A stretch of 14,837 bases of DNA from Eubacteriales Family XIII. Incertae Sedis bacterium (GCA_031269205.1 JAISZM010000070.1:1-14837), one strand, 5' to 3'. Counted from the stretch's first letter, positions 7,501 through 14,679 are shown. The notes: a model not told the origin generated them from the letters alone. A program made the numbers and translations.

Positions 7501-8837
7501 CAGTTCGAGAAGTCGGCGAGCTCGCCCTTCTCCGTAGTAGCGGCGACGGATATCACATAGGGGCTTTCGAGACTCGCGGGTACGGACTCGTTCCTGTCCG
7601 TTATCTCCATGTAATCGTTGCCGGCCGCGCATATCGACAGAGCGCCCTTATCGCCGACGCGGTCTATGACGGCCTTGAGTATCTCACCCGCGCCGTCCTC
7701 ATATCCGCCCCAGGAGTTGTTGATGGCCTTGACAGGGACGCCGAGCGTCATTGCCTGGTAGATATATTCGTAGGCCTCGATAGCCGTGTACGTGTCGCCC
7801 CAACCGTCGGCATCAAATATCTTCAGCGGCATTATCTTCACCCCCGACGCGAGACCGGAGACTCCCTTGCCGTTATTCTTGAGCGCGGCTATGATGCCCG
7901 CGACGTGGGTGCCGTGGCCGTGATCGTCCTGCGGATCGGCGTTGCCGTATGCGAAATTATAGCCGTGCTTGCCGGCGAGCTTCGCCTGGTAGGGGTTGGT
8001 CCACGCCACGCCCTGAAGATCCTCGTGCGAGAAGTCAAAGCCCGTATCCACAACCGCGACGACGTAGCCCGAGCCGTCCTTGCCCGCGCTCAACGGAGCC
8101 TGCGGCTTGACGTCCTTGCCAGGCGTCCCGCCGTCCTGACCCGTGTTCTCCCTGTCCCACTGGTAGGACGAGAACGTGTCGTCGGTCGCGAGCGTGTGAA
8201 TGCGGTAGTTCGGCTCCGCGTATAAGACCTTCGGGTTCTTCTTGATCTGCGCTATCAGCTTCTCCGTCGAGAGGGAATCGGACTTGACCTTCAGTATGTC
8301 GATACCGGACGCGAGCAGGGCCGCGTCTATAGAGCCGCCCGAACCCTGCGCCTTCGGCGCGTCCTCCGCCGCGGGGACGGTCGCTCCCGGCTGTACGCCC
8401 GCTACCGCGTCCGCGCTCTCCGATCCGTCAAAATGGGTCTTCTCCTTTATCACGGCGCCCTTGGGCAGATCACTCTTACCGAATGATCCCGCCGCGCCGA
8501 ACGGCAGATCGCCCAGTACGCTGACGCCGCTCTTTGCCCCGGCGTCCGAGCGCACGAGGACGATGGCCTCGCCATCGATGTACGACGACTCGCTTTCCTG
8601 CGTTTTTTTAGTCGACACTTCCTTGCTGAAAGACGACGCGTTCGCTTTCGCGAATTCCGCGCCGACGGTAGGCGACGTGGCCTTTCCCGCGGCCTCGGCC
8701 GTGCTGTCCGATTGTGAGAGCTGCGGCGTAAACGTAAACACGAGCACCGCGACGAGCAAAGCCGTAAGCAGTCTCACGCGTATTTTCCCTCCTCTAAAAT
8801 AACGGCCCCTTTTTTCCTTCATCATCATTGACAACAT
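4509..8837 (-). CDS. Secreted multidomain S8 (subtilisin-like) serine protease with Kelch-like and Big_2 domains
   Basis: This 1442-residue extracellular endopeptidase starts at ATG 8837, 9 nt after AAAGGTGG. A Sec signal peptide (basic start, hydrophobic core 23-36, probable cut near AEAA 47-50) precedes a fervidolysin-like prodomain (about 85-215) that holds a Gly/Ala/Pro-rich insertion. The S8 triad is complete: Asp264 (VVDTGFD), His308 (HGHGTHVAG) and Ser691 (SGTSMATP), with oxyanion Asn407 (AAGND). About 210 residues (465-680) lie between the APGTSVLST strand and the catalytic Ser, where subtilisins have only a short loop, so an extra domain is inserted there. Then come an IPT/TIG-like domain (761-843), Kelch-type repeats (about 865-1180, with YNGKLYLIGG and DPATNKWSAGPSLP), an InlB-B-repeat-like segment (1205-1268), and two Big_2 domains (1270-1355 and 1357-1442) ending in KIKIK. 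No sortase or SLH anchor is seen. Family and catalysis are sure; substrate is unknown. Confidence 0.95.
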   Translation of the reverse strand: MLSMMMKEKRGRYFRGGKIRVRLLTALLVAVLVFTFTPQLSQSDSTAEAAGKATSPTVGAEFAKANASSFSKEVSTKKTQESESSYIDGEAIVLVRSDAGAKSGVSVLGDLPFGAAGSFGKSDLPKGAVIKEKTHFDGSESADAVAGVQPGATVPAAEDAPKAQGSGGSIDAALLASGIDILKVKSDSLSTEKLIAQIKKNPKVLYAEPNYRIHTLATDDTFSSYQWDRENTGQDGGTPGKDVKPQAPLSAGKDGSGYVVAVVDTGFDFSHEDLQGVAWTNPYQAKLAGKHGYNFAYGNADPQDDHGHGTHVAGIIAALKNNGKGVSGLASGVKIMPLKIFDADGWGDTYTAIEAYEYIYQAMTLGVPVKAINNSWGGYEDGAGEILKAVIDRVGDKGALSICAAGNDYMEITDRNESVPASLESPYVISVAATTEKGELADFSNWSEAFVDLAAPGTSVLSTVSYPVYNPQLEKTKDPANQLSLNYLDFESGLGTDLKLLSCTDGSAFTTNPAIASIAADGDDFFGPSGGKSVEWTIPDGHEGELYNLYLPYEIPAGVSLGTPLNFHADYKVTAGPALYSDMYWGAIFLFSDAKLGAGDLLPSEYTDVDKILASSGIIGGTGMDEPQNRWLAVNETLRYDSSGAGERHALVFTYYVGNNAEHVISIDNIGISKANPLSAYDKYAFYSGTSMATPLVTASVALTAQGNSAYNASKAADTPNATRKLAAKVRSMASPEPALAGKVKTGGILDLSLYKDSGKPSIESAEISGSNVKLNGFFFGSSAGTVEASVGGASLGVVAPVSGGWKDSDITLPGAKLKNRFVDFTLTRSSDGAKAKASLYVVGGKDAFASEGEFSADIASGSLDFTTDGKTIYFMGNDGILFHQEVYTYDDSEGKIDGYAARTEKMWIPSEGIDRNAVFTGASESQLTNGVVSIEGGLPYVNGKFYGIATLVSGAVTEYALVSYDVATNKWTRLSDRPGAEVSGSPTAGWANLRGTTLGAYNGKLYLIGGYDGGTDKASALVRIFDPATNKWSAGPSLPSGRFNAVARQVGDKLLVALGGDGAADESKTPDILVFDGRTWTAAPGISGTYTGAVEYYESKPYFKAAVGVVSGGLIFSGLAADGLGDTYTYNIATKQYAASTYQLSQNLNNAGVSGIAVGGAFYASSETTPGYWFYDEYTGISFYIPGKMELFKIDVPSGLHTVTGVYSGGFVQGYGSYLPGETVTLQAEPEEGYYFKNFTIDGKTVQSASYSFTVTKNTKADAVFAKYTTKVALNKKTINLKPGKSLNLKATVSGAVNGVKGVVWKSSNNKYATVSQTGKVTAKKAGLGKLVIITATAKDGSQKYATATIRIFTHKITGITLKAKSKQVKVGKSLKIAASFKPTKGVLKTLSWKVNKPQYASVSPTGTLYALSAGKGKTVTVTAYARDGSKKKASIKIKIK

Positions 8838-8846
8838 TGTTATTGA

Positions 8847-8854
8847 CCACCTTT
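8847..8854 (-). promoter_or_regulatory. Ribosome binding site of the S8 protease gene
   Basis: AAAGGTGG on the minus strand lies 9 nt before ATG 8837. This supports that start over the nearby downstream ATG codons (residues 4 to 6). Confidence 0.75.
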
Positions 8855-8965
8855 CTCAAAGAACGTTAAAGAGAACACCTTAGTGTTGAGCGCCGTTTCC
8901 CACCGGATGGGTGCGGATGTGGAAGACTTTTCGAACAAGGGAGAGGCGCGCCCCCCTCAGCACAT

Positions 8966-8994
8966 ATTGTAACACGCCTTGCGCGGCGACTGAA
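8966..8994 (-). promoter_or_regulatory. Candidate sigma-70-type promoter of the S8 protease gene
   Basis: On the minus strand TTCAGT (8989-8994) and TACAAT (8966-8971) are 17 nt apart. The -10 box is good and the -35 weak. Transcription would start near 8959 and give a leader of about 120 nt, containing a small AACAC/GTGTT hairpin (8874-8887) of unknown meaning. I recognise no riboswitch there. I see no terminator between trxB and this promoter, so read-through from the upstream operon is possible. Confidence 0.5.
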
Positions 8995-9035
8995 TAGTTT
9001 CGATTGAATCACTGAACTGTAACTTTTGAATCGGA

Positions 9036-9968
9036 TTACTCGAGGTCGCGCTCGGCCGTCACGGCCGCCGTGGCGCCGTCAGCCGCCGCCGTGACGAGCT
9101 GACGCAGCGCCTTCGCCCTGACGTCGCCCGCGGCATAGACGCCCGGAAGGTTCGTTCTCATGTCGCCGTCAGTCACAATAAAACCATCCTCAAGCTCTAT
9201 CCACCCTTCGAAGACCGCTGTCTGCGGTTTGTTGCCGATGAAGACGAAGACGCCCATCGTGCTGTCGCCGGCGCCCGGTTTTATCTCACTCACCTCGCCC
9301 GTCTTCACGTTCTCGACCACGAGCGCGTTCAGCAGGGCGTCCCCCCGTATCTCCTTGACGACCGTATCGAAGAGGAAGCCGATGTTCTCGCATTTTTTCA
9401 CACTCGCCTGCGTGGACTGAGTGGCGCGCAGTTCATCGCGGCGGTGGATGATCGTGACCCTGCGCGCGAATTTCGAAAGGTGCATGGCCTCTTCGACGGC
9501 CGACTCGCCGCCGCCGACGACGTAGACGTCGAGTCCGCGGAAGAACGGTCCGTCGCAGGTCGCGCAGTAAGACACGCCCCTGCCCGCATACTCCATCTCG
9601 CCGGGAACGCCGAGCAACGACGGCACGCTGCCCGTCGCTATGATCACGGTTCTGCCCCGGTATTCGTCGTCGCCCACCCAAACGATCTTTTCGTCGCCTG
9701 AAAAATCGACGCGCCCGATCTCGCCGAAAGCCTCCTCATAGCCGAACGACTTCGCCTGTTCGGTGAGCCGCGCCGCGAACTCGGCGCCCGACTCGCCCTT
9801 GATCCCGCCGGGGTAGTTTTCGATCTCGGCTGTGACGAGTATCTGACCGCCGGGCGACGCTTTCTCGACGACGAGCGTGTCGAGGTTCGCGCGCCGCGCG
9901 TAGATGGCGGCCGAAAGCCCCGCGGGGCCGCCGCCGATAATAACGACGTCATATAATCTGTAGCTCAT
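9036..9968 (-). CDS. trxB: Thioredoxin reductase
   Basis: This 310-residue cytoplasmic flavoenzyme passes electrons from NADPH through FAD and a Cys pair to thioredoxin. The start ATG 9968 follows GGAGG by 9 nt. Seen in order: FAD-binding GGGPAG (12-17), redox-active Cys135-Ala-Thr-Cys138 in YCATCDG, a second Rossmann motif GGGESA (152-157), NADPH-type HRRDELRA (175-182), and the C-terminal FAD motif GDVR (281-284). Length is the usual one for low-molecular-weight bacterial TrxB. Its start overlaps the stop of the aldehyde dehydrogenase gene as ATGA, so the two are probably translationally coupled. The Cys motif and HRR residues favour NADPH-dependent TrxB over ferredoxin-dependent or NADH-linked relatives. 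No thioredoxin gene is in the window. Confidence 0.95.
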   Translation of the reverse strand: MSYRLYDVVIIGGGPAGLSAAIYARRANLDTLVVEKASPGGQILVTAEIENYPGGIKGESGAEFAARLTEQAKSFGYEEAFGEIGRVDFSGDEKIVWVGDDEYRGRTVIIATGSVPSLLGVPGEMEYAGRGVSYCATCDGPFFRGLDVYVVGGGESAVEEAMHLSKFARRVTIIHRRDELRATQSTQASVKKCENIGFLFDTVVKEIRGDALLNALVVENVKTGEVSEIKPGAGDSTMGVFVFIGNKPQTAVFEGWIELEDGFIVTDGDMRTNLPGVYAAGDVRAKALRQLVTAAADGATAAVTAERDLE

Positions 9969-11362
9969 CGCGTCTTTCCTCCCCTGTGCGTGGCGTCTGG
10001 AACGCTGTCCGGAAATCTGCTTGCGGGTAGGCGTTCGGCTATGCGCGAGATGTTGATGAGGTGTTTGTACGTGAGATTCTCCGAGATGCTGTTGCCGCCC
10101 CAGCTGCCGCAGCCGAGCGTGTTCGTGAGCGCGAGGCCGTTGTACTCCGATCCTCCCGCGTTCATCGCGCTCGTCTGATTCACGAGCAGCCGGCTCACGG
10201 GCAGAGCCAGACCCGCGTACTCTATGTGCGCTTCGTCGCTCGAGTGTATGCTGGCGCTGTGGCCCTTGCCTTCGTACTCGAGGTTGGTCTTCGCGATATC
10301 GACCGCTTCCTCGAATGTTTCGTAGGGATAGAGCGCGAGGATCGGGCACATCTTTTCGCCCGAGAGCTTATCGGCCGCGCCCGGTCCGTCAGCGAACAAG
10401 GCGACGACTTTGGTGTCCTCGGGAATGGCTAGTCCGAGATCCGGAATGCCCGCGGCCTCGGCTACCGTCCGCGCGGACTGCCCGACGAGGCGACGGTTCA
10501 TGCCGTCCCCAGTGAACAGCGCGTCGCGCAGGGCGGAAACCAAAGCACCCTTTCTCGGCAGCGTCACGACGCCGTTCCGGGCCAGCGTTTTTATTACTTC
10601 ATCCTCCTTTTCGGCGGGGAAGACGATCGACTGCTCGGCTGAGCAGATGATTCCGTTATCGAAGACGCGACCCGCTACTATCATCGGAATCACCGCGTCA
10701 ATATCGGCGTCGCGGTCCACAATACATTGGACGTTGCCGGTACCGACGCCGAGCGCGGGTTTTCCGCTCGAGTAGGCGGCCTTCACCATGCCCATGCCGC
10801 CCGTCGCTATGACGACGTCAGCCGACGATATGAGTTCGCGCGTGTTCTCGCGCGAGTGTTCCGCTATGATCTGGACGATGTGCGTGGGCGCGCCTATGGC
10901 TTGCAGATTTCGATTCATGAGTTCGACGGTGCGCGCGCTTGAGCGAACCGCGCCGTGGTGCGGCGTGACGACGATGGCGTTCCTGCCCTTCAGGGCGAAC
11001 ATGGCGTTGCTCATCGGAGTGACGATGGGATTCGTCACGGGCGTTATCGCGGCGACCACGCCGACGGGCTTCGCGATTTCCGTGACGCCGGTCTCGGATC
11101 GGCGCGCTATGACGCCGACGCTCGGCTTTCCCTCGAGATCCGCGAGTATGAGACGCGCCTTGTTCCTGTTCTTCGCGACCTTGTCCTCGTACACGCCCAT
11201 GCCCGTTTCGTCCACGGCGAGGCGCGCGAGTTCCTCCGCGTTCTCGTAGACGGCGCGCGCTATCGCTTCGACCGCGCGGTCGGCGTCCTCCTGCGTCCAG
11301 CGTTCGGACTCGGCTTGAGCCGCTCGCGCCCGCTCGATATAGCTCTGTATGTAGTCGCTCAT
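9965..11362 (-). CDS. CoA-acylating aldehyde dehydrogenase (AdhE N-domain/SucD/SauS-like)
   Basis: This 465-residue NAD(P)-dependent enzyme of the aldehyde dehydrogenase superfamily is probably of the branch that interconverts an aldehyde and its acyl-CoA. Visible are GVGTGN (205-210), catalytic Cys240 in DNGIICSAEQSIVF, GHSASIHS (367-374), and the end motif GCGSWGGNSISEN (417-429), then TYKHLINISRIAER. The end motif is shared by the aldehyde half of AdhE, succinate-semialdehyde dehydrogenase SucD and sulfoacetaldehyde dehydrogenase SauS. No iron-alcohol dehydrogenase domain is fused, so it is not AdhE. ATG 11362 is chosen because it lines up with family starts. It lies 7 nt after the fusA stop with only a weak GAATAAG, so reinitiation from fusA is likely. 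An in-frame TTG at 11413 would overlap fusA and lacks a binding site. Subclass and substrate (acetaldehyde, succinate semialdehyde or sulfoacetaldehyde) cannot be settled here. Confidence 0.88.
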   Translation of the reverse strand: MSDYIQSYIERARAAQAESERWTQEDADRAVEAIARAVYENAEELARLAVDETGMGVYEDKVAKNRNKARLILADLEGKPSVGVIARRSETGVTEIAKPVGVVAAITPVTNPIVTPMSNAMFALKGRNAIVVTPHHGAVRSSARTVELMNRNLQAIGAPTHIVQIIAEHSRENTRELISSADVVIATGGMGMVKAAYSSGKPALGVGTGNVQCIVDRDADIDAVIPMIVAGRVFDNGIICSAEQSIVFPAEKEDEVIKTLARNGVVTLPRKGALVSALRDALFTGDGMNRRLVGQSARTVAEAAGIPDLGLAIPEDTKVVALFADGPGAADKLSGEKMCPILALYPYETFEEAVDIAKTNLEYEGKGHSASIHSSDEAHIEYAGLALPVSRLLVNQTSAMNAGGSEYNGLALTNTLGCGSWGGNSISENLTYKHLINISRIAERLPASRFPDSVPDATHRGGKTR

Positions 11363-11369
11363 GCTTATT

Positions 11370-13433
11370 CTATTTGCTGATGTTTTCCAGCAGATTTTGT
11401 GGCAGACGCTCAAAATGATCGAACTGCATTACGTAGACGCCGCGACCCTGTGTCTTTGACCTGAGATCCGTCGCGTAGCCAAACATCTCGGACAACGGCG
11501 CAAAACCCCTGATGATCGCCGCTCCGCTCTGGATGTCCGAGCCTTCGATACGGCCGCGCCGCGAACTCAGGTCGCCTATGACGTCGCCCATGTATTCTTC
11601 GGGTACCGTGGCCTCTATCTTGAAGATGGGTTCGAGCAACACGGGATCCGCCTTCTTCGCGGCCTCGCGGAAGGCCATGGACGCCGCGATCTTAAAGGCC
11701 ATCTCGGACGAGTCGACCTCGTGGTATGAACCGTCAAACAGTTCGACGCCGACATCCACGACCTGATATCCGGCGAGCGGACCGTTCTGCATGGCCTCTT
11801 TGACGCCGTCCTCTATCTTCGGGATGAACTCCTTCGGTATCGCGCCGCCGACTATGGAATTCGTGAACTCAAATCCCTCGCCAGCCTCGCGCGGGTAGAC
11901 GCGTATCTTCACGTGGCCGTACTGGCCGTGACCGCCCGACTGCTTCGCGTACTTGTGATCCACCTCGGCCTTGGACGCGATAGTCTCCTTGTACGAAACC
12001 TGCGGCTTGCCGACATTGGCTTCGACCTTGAACTCGCGCATGAGCCGGTCGACGATGATCTCCAGGTGCAGCTCTCCCATGCCGGCGATGATGGTCTGTC
12101 CCGTCTCCTCGTTCGTATACGTGCGGAAGGTCGGATCCTCCTCGGCGAGCTTCGCGAGGGCGACGCCCATCTTTTCCTGCCCGGCCTTCGTCTTCGGCTC
12201 AATGGCTATCTCTATGACGGGATCGGGAAAGTCCATCGACTCAAGCACAACCTTGTGCTTGTCGTCGCAGAGCGTGTCGCCCGTCGTAGTATCCTTCAGA
12301 CCGACGGCGGCCGCGATATCGCCCGAGTAGACCTCCTCGATCTCCTCGCGTTTGTTCGAGTGCATCTGGAGTATGCGGCCCACGCGTTCCTTCTTGTCGC
12401 GCGTGGGATTGTATACGTACGATCCCGATTTGAGCGTGCCGGAGTAGACGCGGAAAAAGGCGAGCTTCCCGACGAAAGGATCGGCCATGATCTTGAACGC
12501 GAGCGCCGCGAAATGGCCCTTGTCGTCGGCGGGGCGACTGACTATCTCGCCGTTCTTCGGGTTCTCACCCGTGATGGCGGGAACGTCCAACGGCGACGGC
12601 AGATAATCGACGACGGCGTCGAGCAGGGGCTGGACGCCCTTGTTCCTGTAGGCGCTACCGCAGAGGACGGGGTAGATCGAACCCTCTATCGTCATCTTGC
12701 GGATGGCCTTCTTGATCTCCTTCGAGGTGAGTTCCTCGCCCTCGAGATATTTCATGAGAAGATCCTCGTCCGACTCGGCGACGGTCTCGAGAAGATTGTG
12801 ACGCCACTCGTCCGCTTTCGCGCGGAGCTCCTCGGGTATGGGACTCGTTTCGTATTCGACGCCCGTCTCGTCCCGGTATATCTTCGCGTCCATCTCCACG
12901 AGGTCGACGACGCCGACGAAAACGTCCTCGGCGCCTATGGGTATCTGGATGGGCACGGCGTTCGCTTTCAGCCTATCCTTGACCATGTCGGTAACGCGAA
13001 AAAAATCCGCGCCCATGATGTCCATCTTGTTCACGAAGATGATCCTCGGCACGCCGTATTTCTCCGCCTGCCGCCAGACGGTCTCGGACTGCGGCTCAAC
13101 GCCGCCCTTCGCGCAGAGCACGGTGACGGCTCCGTCGAGCACGCGCAACGAGCGTTCCACCTCGACGGTGAAGTCGACGTGACCCGGCGTGTCGATAATA
13201 TTGATCCTCACGTCCTGCCACTGCGTCGTCGTCGCGGCGCTCGTAATAGTGATGCCGCGCTCCTGCTCCTGTTCCATCCAGTCCATGACGGCCGCGCCCT
13301 CGTGAACCTCGCCCATCTTGTGCGTACGCCCCGTATAGAAAAGGATGCGCTCCGTCGCCGTCGTCTTGCCGGCGTCGATATGGGCCATGATACCTATATT
13401 CCTTGTTTTCTCAAGCGAAAATGCTCTGTTCAA
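11370..13433 (-). CDS. fusA: Translation elongation factor G (EF-G)
   Basis: This 687-residue GTPase moves tRNA and mRNA through the ribosome and helps recycle ribosomes. The start is placed at TTG 13433 (MNRAFSLEKTRN), which matches the family N-terminus and follows AGGAG by 5 nt. The open frame runs further upstream, but only as a shadow over rpsG. GTPase motifs are all present: G1 AHIDAGKTT (17-25), switch I RGITIT (59-64), G3 DTPGH (81-85), G4 NKMD (135-138), and a G5-like CGSAY near 260. Domains II to V follow, with the conserved GMGELHLEI region and the domain IV sequence KQSGGHGQYGHV. Length is normal. It sits 8 nt after the rpsG stop. TTG is a weak start for one of the most abundant cell proteins, so coupling to rpsG translation probably matters. 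Confidence 0.97.
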   Translation of the reverse strand: MNRAFSLEKTRNIGIMAHIDAGKTTATERILFYTGRTHKMGEVHEGAAVMDWMEQEQERGITITSAATTTQWQDVRINIIDTPGHVDFTVEVERSLRVLDGAVTVLCAKGGVEPQSETVWRQAEKYGVPRIIFVNKMDIMGADFFRVTDMVKDRLKANAVPIQIPIGAEDVFVGVVDLVEMDAKIYRDETGVEYETSPIPEELRAKADEWRHNLLETVAESDEDLLMKYLEGEELTSKEIKKAIRKMTIEGSIYPVLCGSAYRNKGVQPLLDAVVDYLPSPLDVPAITGENPKNGEIVSRPADDKGHFAALAFKIMADPFVGKLAFFRVYSGTLKSGSYVYNPTRDKKERVGRILQMHSNKREEIEEVYSGDIAAAVGLKDTTTGDTLCDDKHKVVLESMDFPDPVIEIAIEPKTKAGQEKMGVALAKLAEEDPTFRTYTNEETGQTIIAGMGELHLEIIVDRLMREFKVEANVGKPQVSYKETIASKAEVDHKYAKQSGGHGQYGHVKIRVYPREAGEGFEFTNSIVGGAIPKEFIPKIEDGVKEAMQNGPLAGYQVVDVGVELFDGSYHEVDSSEMAFKIAASMAFREAAKKADPVLLEPIFKIEATVPEEYMGDVIGDLSSRRGRIEGSDIQSGAAIIRGFAPLSEMFGYATDLRSKTQGRGVYVMQFDHFERLPQNLLENISK

Positions 13434-13441
13434 AATCTCTC

Positions 13442-13912
13442 CTACCAGCGGTAATGCGCGAACGCCCTGTTCGCTTCCGCCATCCTGTGCGTGTCTTCCT
13501 TCTTCTTGACCGACGAACCCGTGTTGTTCGAGGCGTCTATCAATTCCTTCGCGAGCCGGTCGGACATCCGCTTCTCGCCCCTGGCCCTCGTGTACGTCGT
13601 GAGCCATCTGAGTCCGAGCGTCTGCCGACGATCCGGCCTGACCTCCATCGGCACCTGATAATTGGCGCCGCCCACGCGCCGCGCTTTGACCTCAAGCACG
13701 GGCATGATGTTGTTCATGGCTTTCTCGAATATTTCGAGGGGGTTTTCGTCCGTCGACTCCTTGATGAAATCGAACGCGTCGTATACGATGCGCTGAGCCG
13801 TGCCCTTCTTCCCGTCCAGCATGATACTGTTGATCAGCTTCGTGACCGTCACGCTGCCGTAAACGGGATCGGGCAAAACTTCGCGCTTAGGTATGTTACC
13901 TTTTCTAGGCAT
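13442..13912 (-). CDS. rpsG: 30S ribosomal protein S7
   Basis: This 156-residue primary assembly protein of the 30S head binds the 3' domain of 16S rRNA. Start ATG 13912 (MPRKGNIPKREVLPDP) fits the family, with GAGGGAA 8 nt upstream. An upstream in-frame ATG at 13945 would add 11 unconserved residues. Hallmarks are YGSVTVTKLINSIMLDGKK (18-36), GGANYQVP (81-88), RWLTTYTRARGEKRM (102-116) and the end MAEANRAFAHYRW. Length equals the usual bacterial S7. In E. coli S7 represses its own operon by binding the rpsL-rpsG spacer, and the spacer here is long and structured. Confidence 0.97.
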   Translation of the reverse strand: MPRKGNIPKREVLPDPVYGSVTVTKLINSIMLDGKKGTAQRIVYDAFDFIKESTDENPLEIFEKAMNNIMPVLEVKARRVGGANYQVPMEVRPDRRQTLGLRWLTTYTRARGEKRMSDRLAKELIDASNNTGSSVKKKEDTHRMAEANRAFAHYRW

Positions 13913-14054
13913 AGTAATACTTCCCTCTTTCTTCTGTGACCTCATCAGTCACCGGGTACTCACCGGTACCGGTCCGGTGTTATGCCGCGTCTATTTATGT
14001 TAACAACGGCACGCTAATTATTCAGTTAACGCGACTGATATGCGTCAGTGCATA
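13913..14054 (-). promoter_or_regulatory. Structured rpsL-rpsG intercistronic region, candidate S7 autoregulatory site
   Basis: The 142-nt spacer is long for a ribosomal operon. On the minus strand an 8-bp stem TGATATGC/GCATATCA (14050-14057 with 14036-14043) starts at the rpsL stop codon. Two GTTAAC palindromes frame a loop further on. CACCGG copies at 13950-13955 and 13961-13966 can each pair with CCGGTG at 13974-13979, giving two mutually exclusive hairpins just upstream of the rpsG binding site. No T-run follows, so these are not terminators. A role in S7 feedback is inferred by analogy with E. coli. Confidence 0.4.
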
Positions 14055-14468
14055 TCACTTCTTCGGGCGCTTGGCTCCATACTTGCTGCGCGCCTGTCCT
14101 CTGTCGGCCACACCGGACGTGTCGAGGATGCCTCGGATGATGTGATAACGCACACCGGGCAGATCCTTGACCCTGCCGCCCCTTATCATGACCACGCTAT
14201 GCTCCTGCAGATTGTGGCCGATGCCGGGGATGTAGGCGATGACTTCGATCCCGTTCGAAAGCCTGACGCGCGCCACCTTGCGGAGCGCGGAGTTCGGCTT
14301 TTTCGGCGTGACCGTCTTGACGGACGTGCATACGCCGCGCTTCTGCGGCGACCGATCGTCGGTCGGACGTCTCTTGATGGTGTTGAAACCCTTGAGCAGC
14401 GCCGGAGCCGTCGACTTCTTGACCGAGCTCTGTCTGCCCTCTCGTACCAGTTGGTTGATTGTCGGCAT
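14055..14468 (-). CDS. rpsL: 30S ribosomal protein S12
   Basis: This 137-residue decoding-site protein of the small subunit is first in the str operon. Start ATG 14468 (MPTINQLVREGR) has AAAGGAGA about 9 nt upstream. Motifs seen: QKRGVCT (42-48), TPKKPNSALRK (54-64), GHNLQEHSVVMIRGGRVKDLPGV (84-106) and the end GRSKYG-like ARSKYGAKRPKK. The insertion LLKGFNTIKRRPTDD (24-38) before QKRGVC makes it the long S12 form common in Bacillota, against about 124 residues in E. coli. The lysines matching E. coli K43 and K88 are unchanged (K57, K101), so no classic streptomycin-resistance change is seen. Asp102 corresponds to the residue methylthiolated by RimO in other bacteria. Confidence 0.97.
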   Translation of the reverse strand: MPTINQLVREGRQSSVKKSTAPALLKGFNTIKRRPTDDRSPQKRGVCTSVKTVTPKKPNSALRKVARVRLSNGIEVIAYIPGIGHNLQEHSVVMIRGGRVKDLPGVRYHIIRGILDTSGVADRGQARSKYGAKRPKK

Positions 14469-14477
14469 AATTTTCTA

Positions 14478-14485
14478 TCTCCTTT
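14478..14485 (-). promoter_or_regulatory. Ribosome binding site of rpsL, with a second Shine-Dalgarno-like site upstream
   Basis: AAAGGAGA lies 9 nt before ATG 14468. A second strong site, AAAGGAGG (about 14493-14500), stands just upstream with no start codon at a suitable distance. It may serve as a standby site or be chance. Confidence 0.75.
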
Positions 14486-14608
14486 AAGAGTCCTCCTTTC
14501 TTCTCGCCTGTCATTTTCTTCGCGCGCCGCGCGGGAACACAGTTTCGTCGGTTCCGGCGCCGCGTTCGTCGCGACACATTCGGGCAAGATATTTTTTGTC
14601 GTAACCGT

Positions 14609-14631
14609 AAAACGGGGCCACGCCCCGTTTT
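14609..14631 (-). terminator. Strong hairpin in the str-operon leader, attenuator-like
   Basis: A 10-bp perfect stem AAAACGGGGC/GCCCCGTTTT (14609-14618 with 14622-14631) has a 3-nt loop. On the minus strand it ends in TTTT, like an intrinsic terminator with a short U-run. It lies only about 10 nt downstream of the predicted start of rpsL transcription, so it would be part of the rpsL leader. It may attenuate or stabilise the transcript, or end an upstream transcript if the promoter call is wrong. Confidence 0.5.
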
Positions 14632-14648
14632 GCAGAAAACCGTTAACT

Positions 14649-14678
14649 ATTCTACCACAGGCTGAGCGCCGGAAGCAA
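14649..14678 (-). promoter_or_regulatory. Candidate promoter of the rpsL-rpsG-fusA-aldehyde dehydrogenase-trxB operon
   Basis: On the minus strand TTGCTT (14673-14678) and TAGAAT (14649-14654) are 18 nt apart, with a -10 matching the consensus at five of six positions. Transcription would begin near 14642 and leave a leader of about 174 nt. An imperfect palindrome (GTAATGG...CCCGTTAC, 14690-14712) stands just upstream of the -35 box. Confidence 0.55.
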
Positions 14679-14679
14679 G

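Noticed and set aside
7134..8225. Plus-strand open frame (363 codons) opposite the S8 protease
   Set aside because: It lies antisense to the protease catalytic domain and has an Arg/Val-rich reverse-frame composition with no recognisable domain.
8838..8965. Possible riboswitch (c-di-GMP type) in the protease leader
   Set aside because: I looked for the conserved GEMM and cobalamin boxes and saw neither, only small hairpins.
11913..13454. Long plus-strand open frame (513 codons) opposite fusA
   Set aside because: It is antisense to a clear EF-G gene, has a low-complexity Arg/Val/Leu/His/Asp composition typical of reverse frames in GC-rich genes, and shows no family motif.
14510..14580. Short leader peptide gene upstream of rpsL on the minus strand
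   Set aside because: A 22-codon frame beginning MCRDERG exists, but it has no ribosome binding site and no run of regulatory codons.
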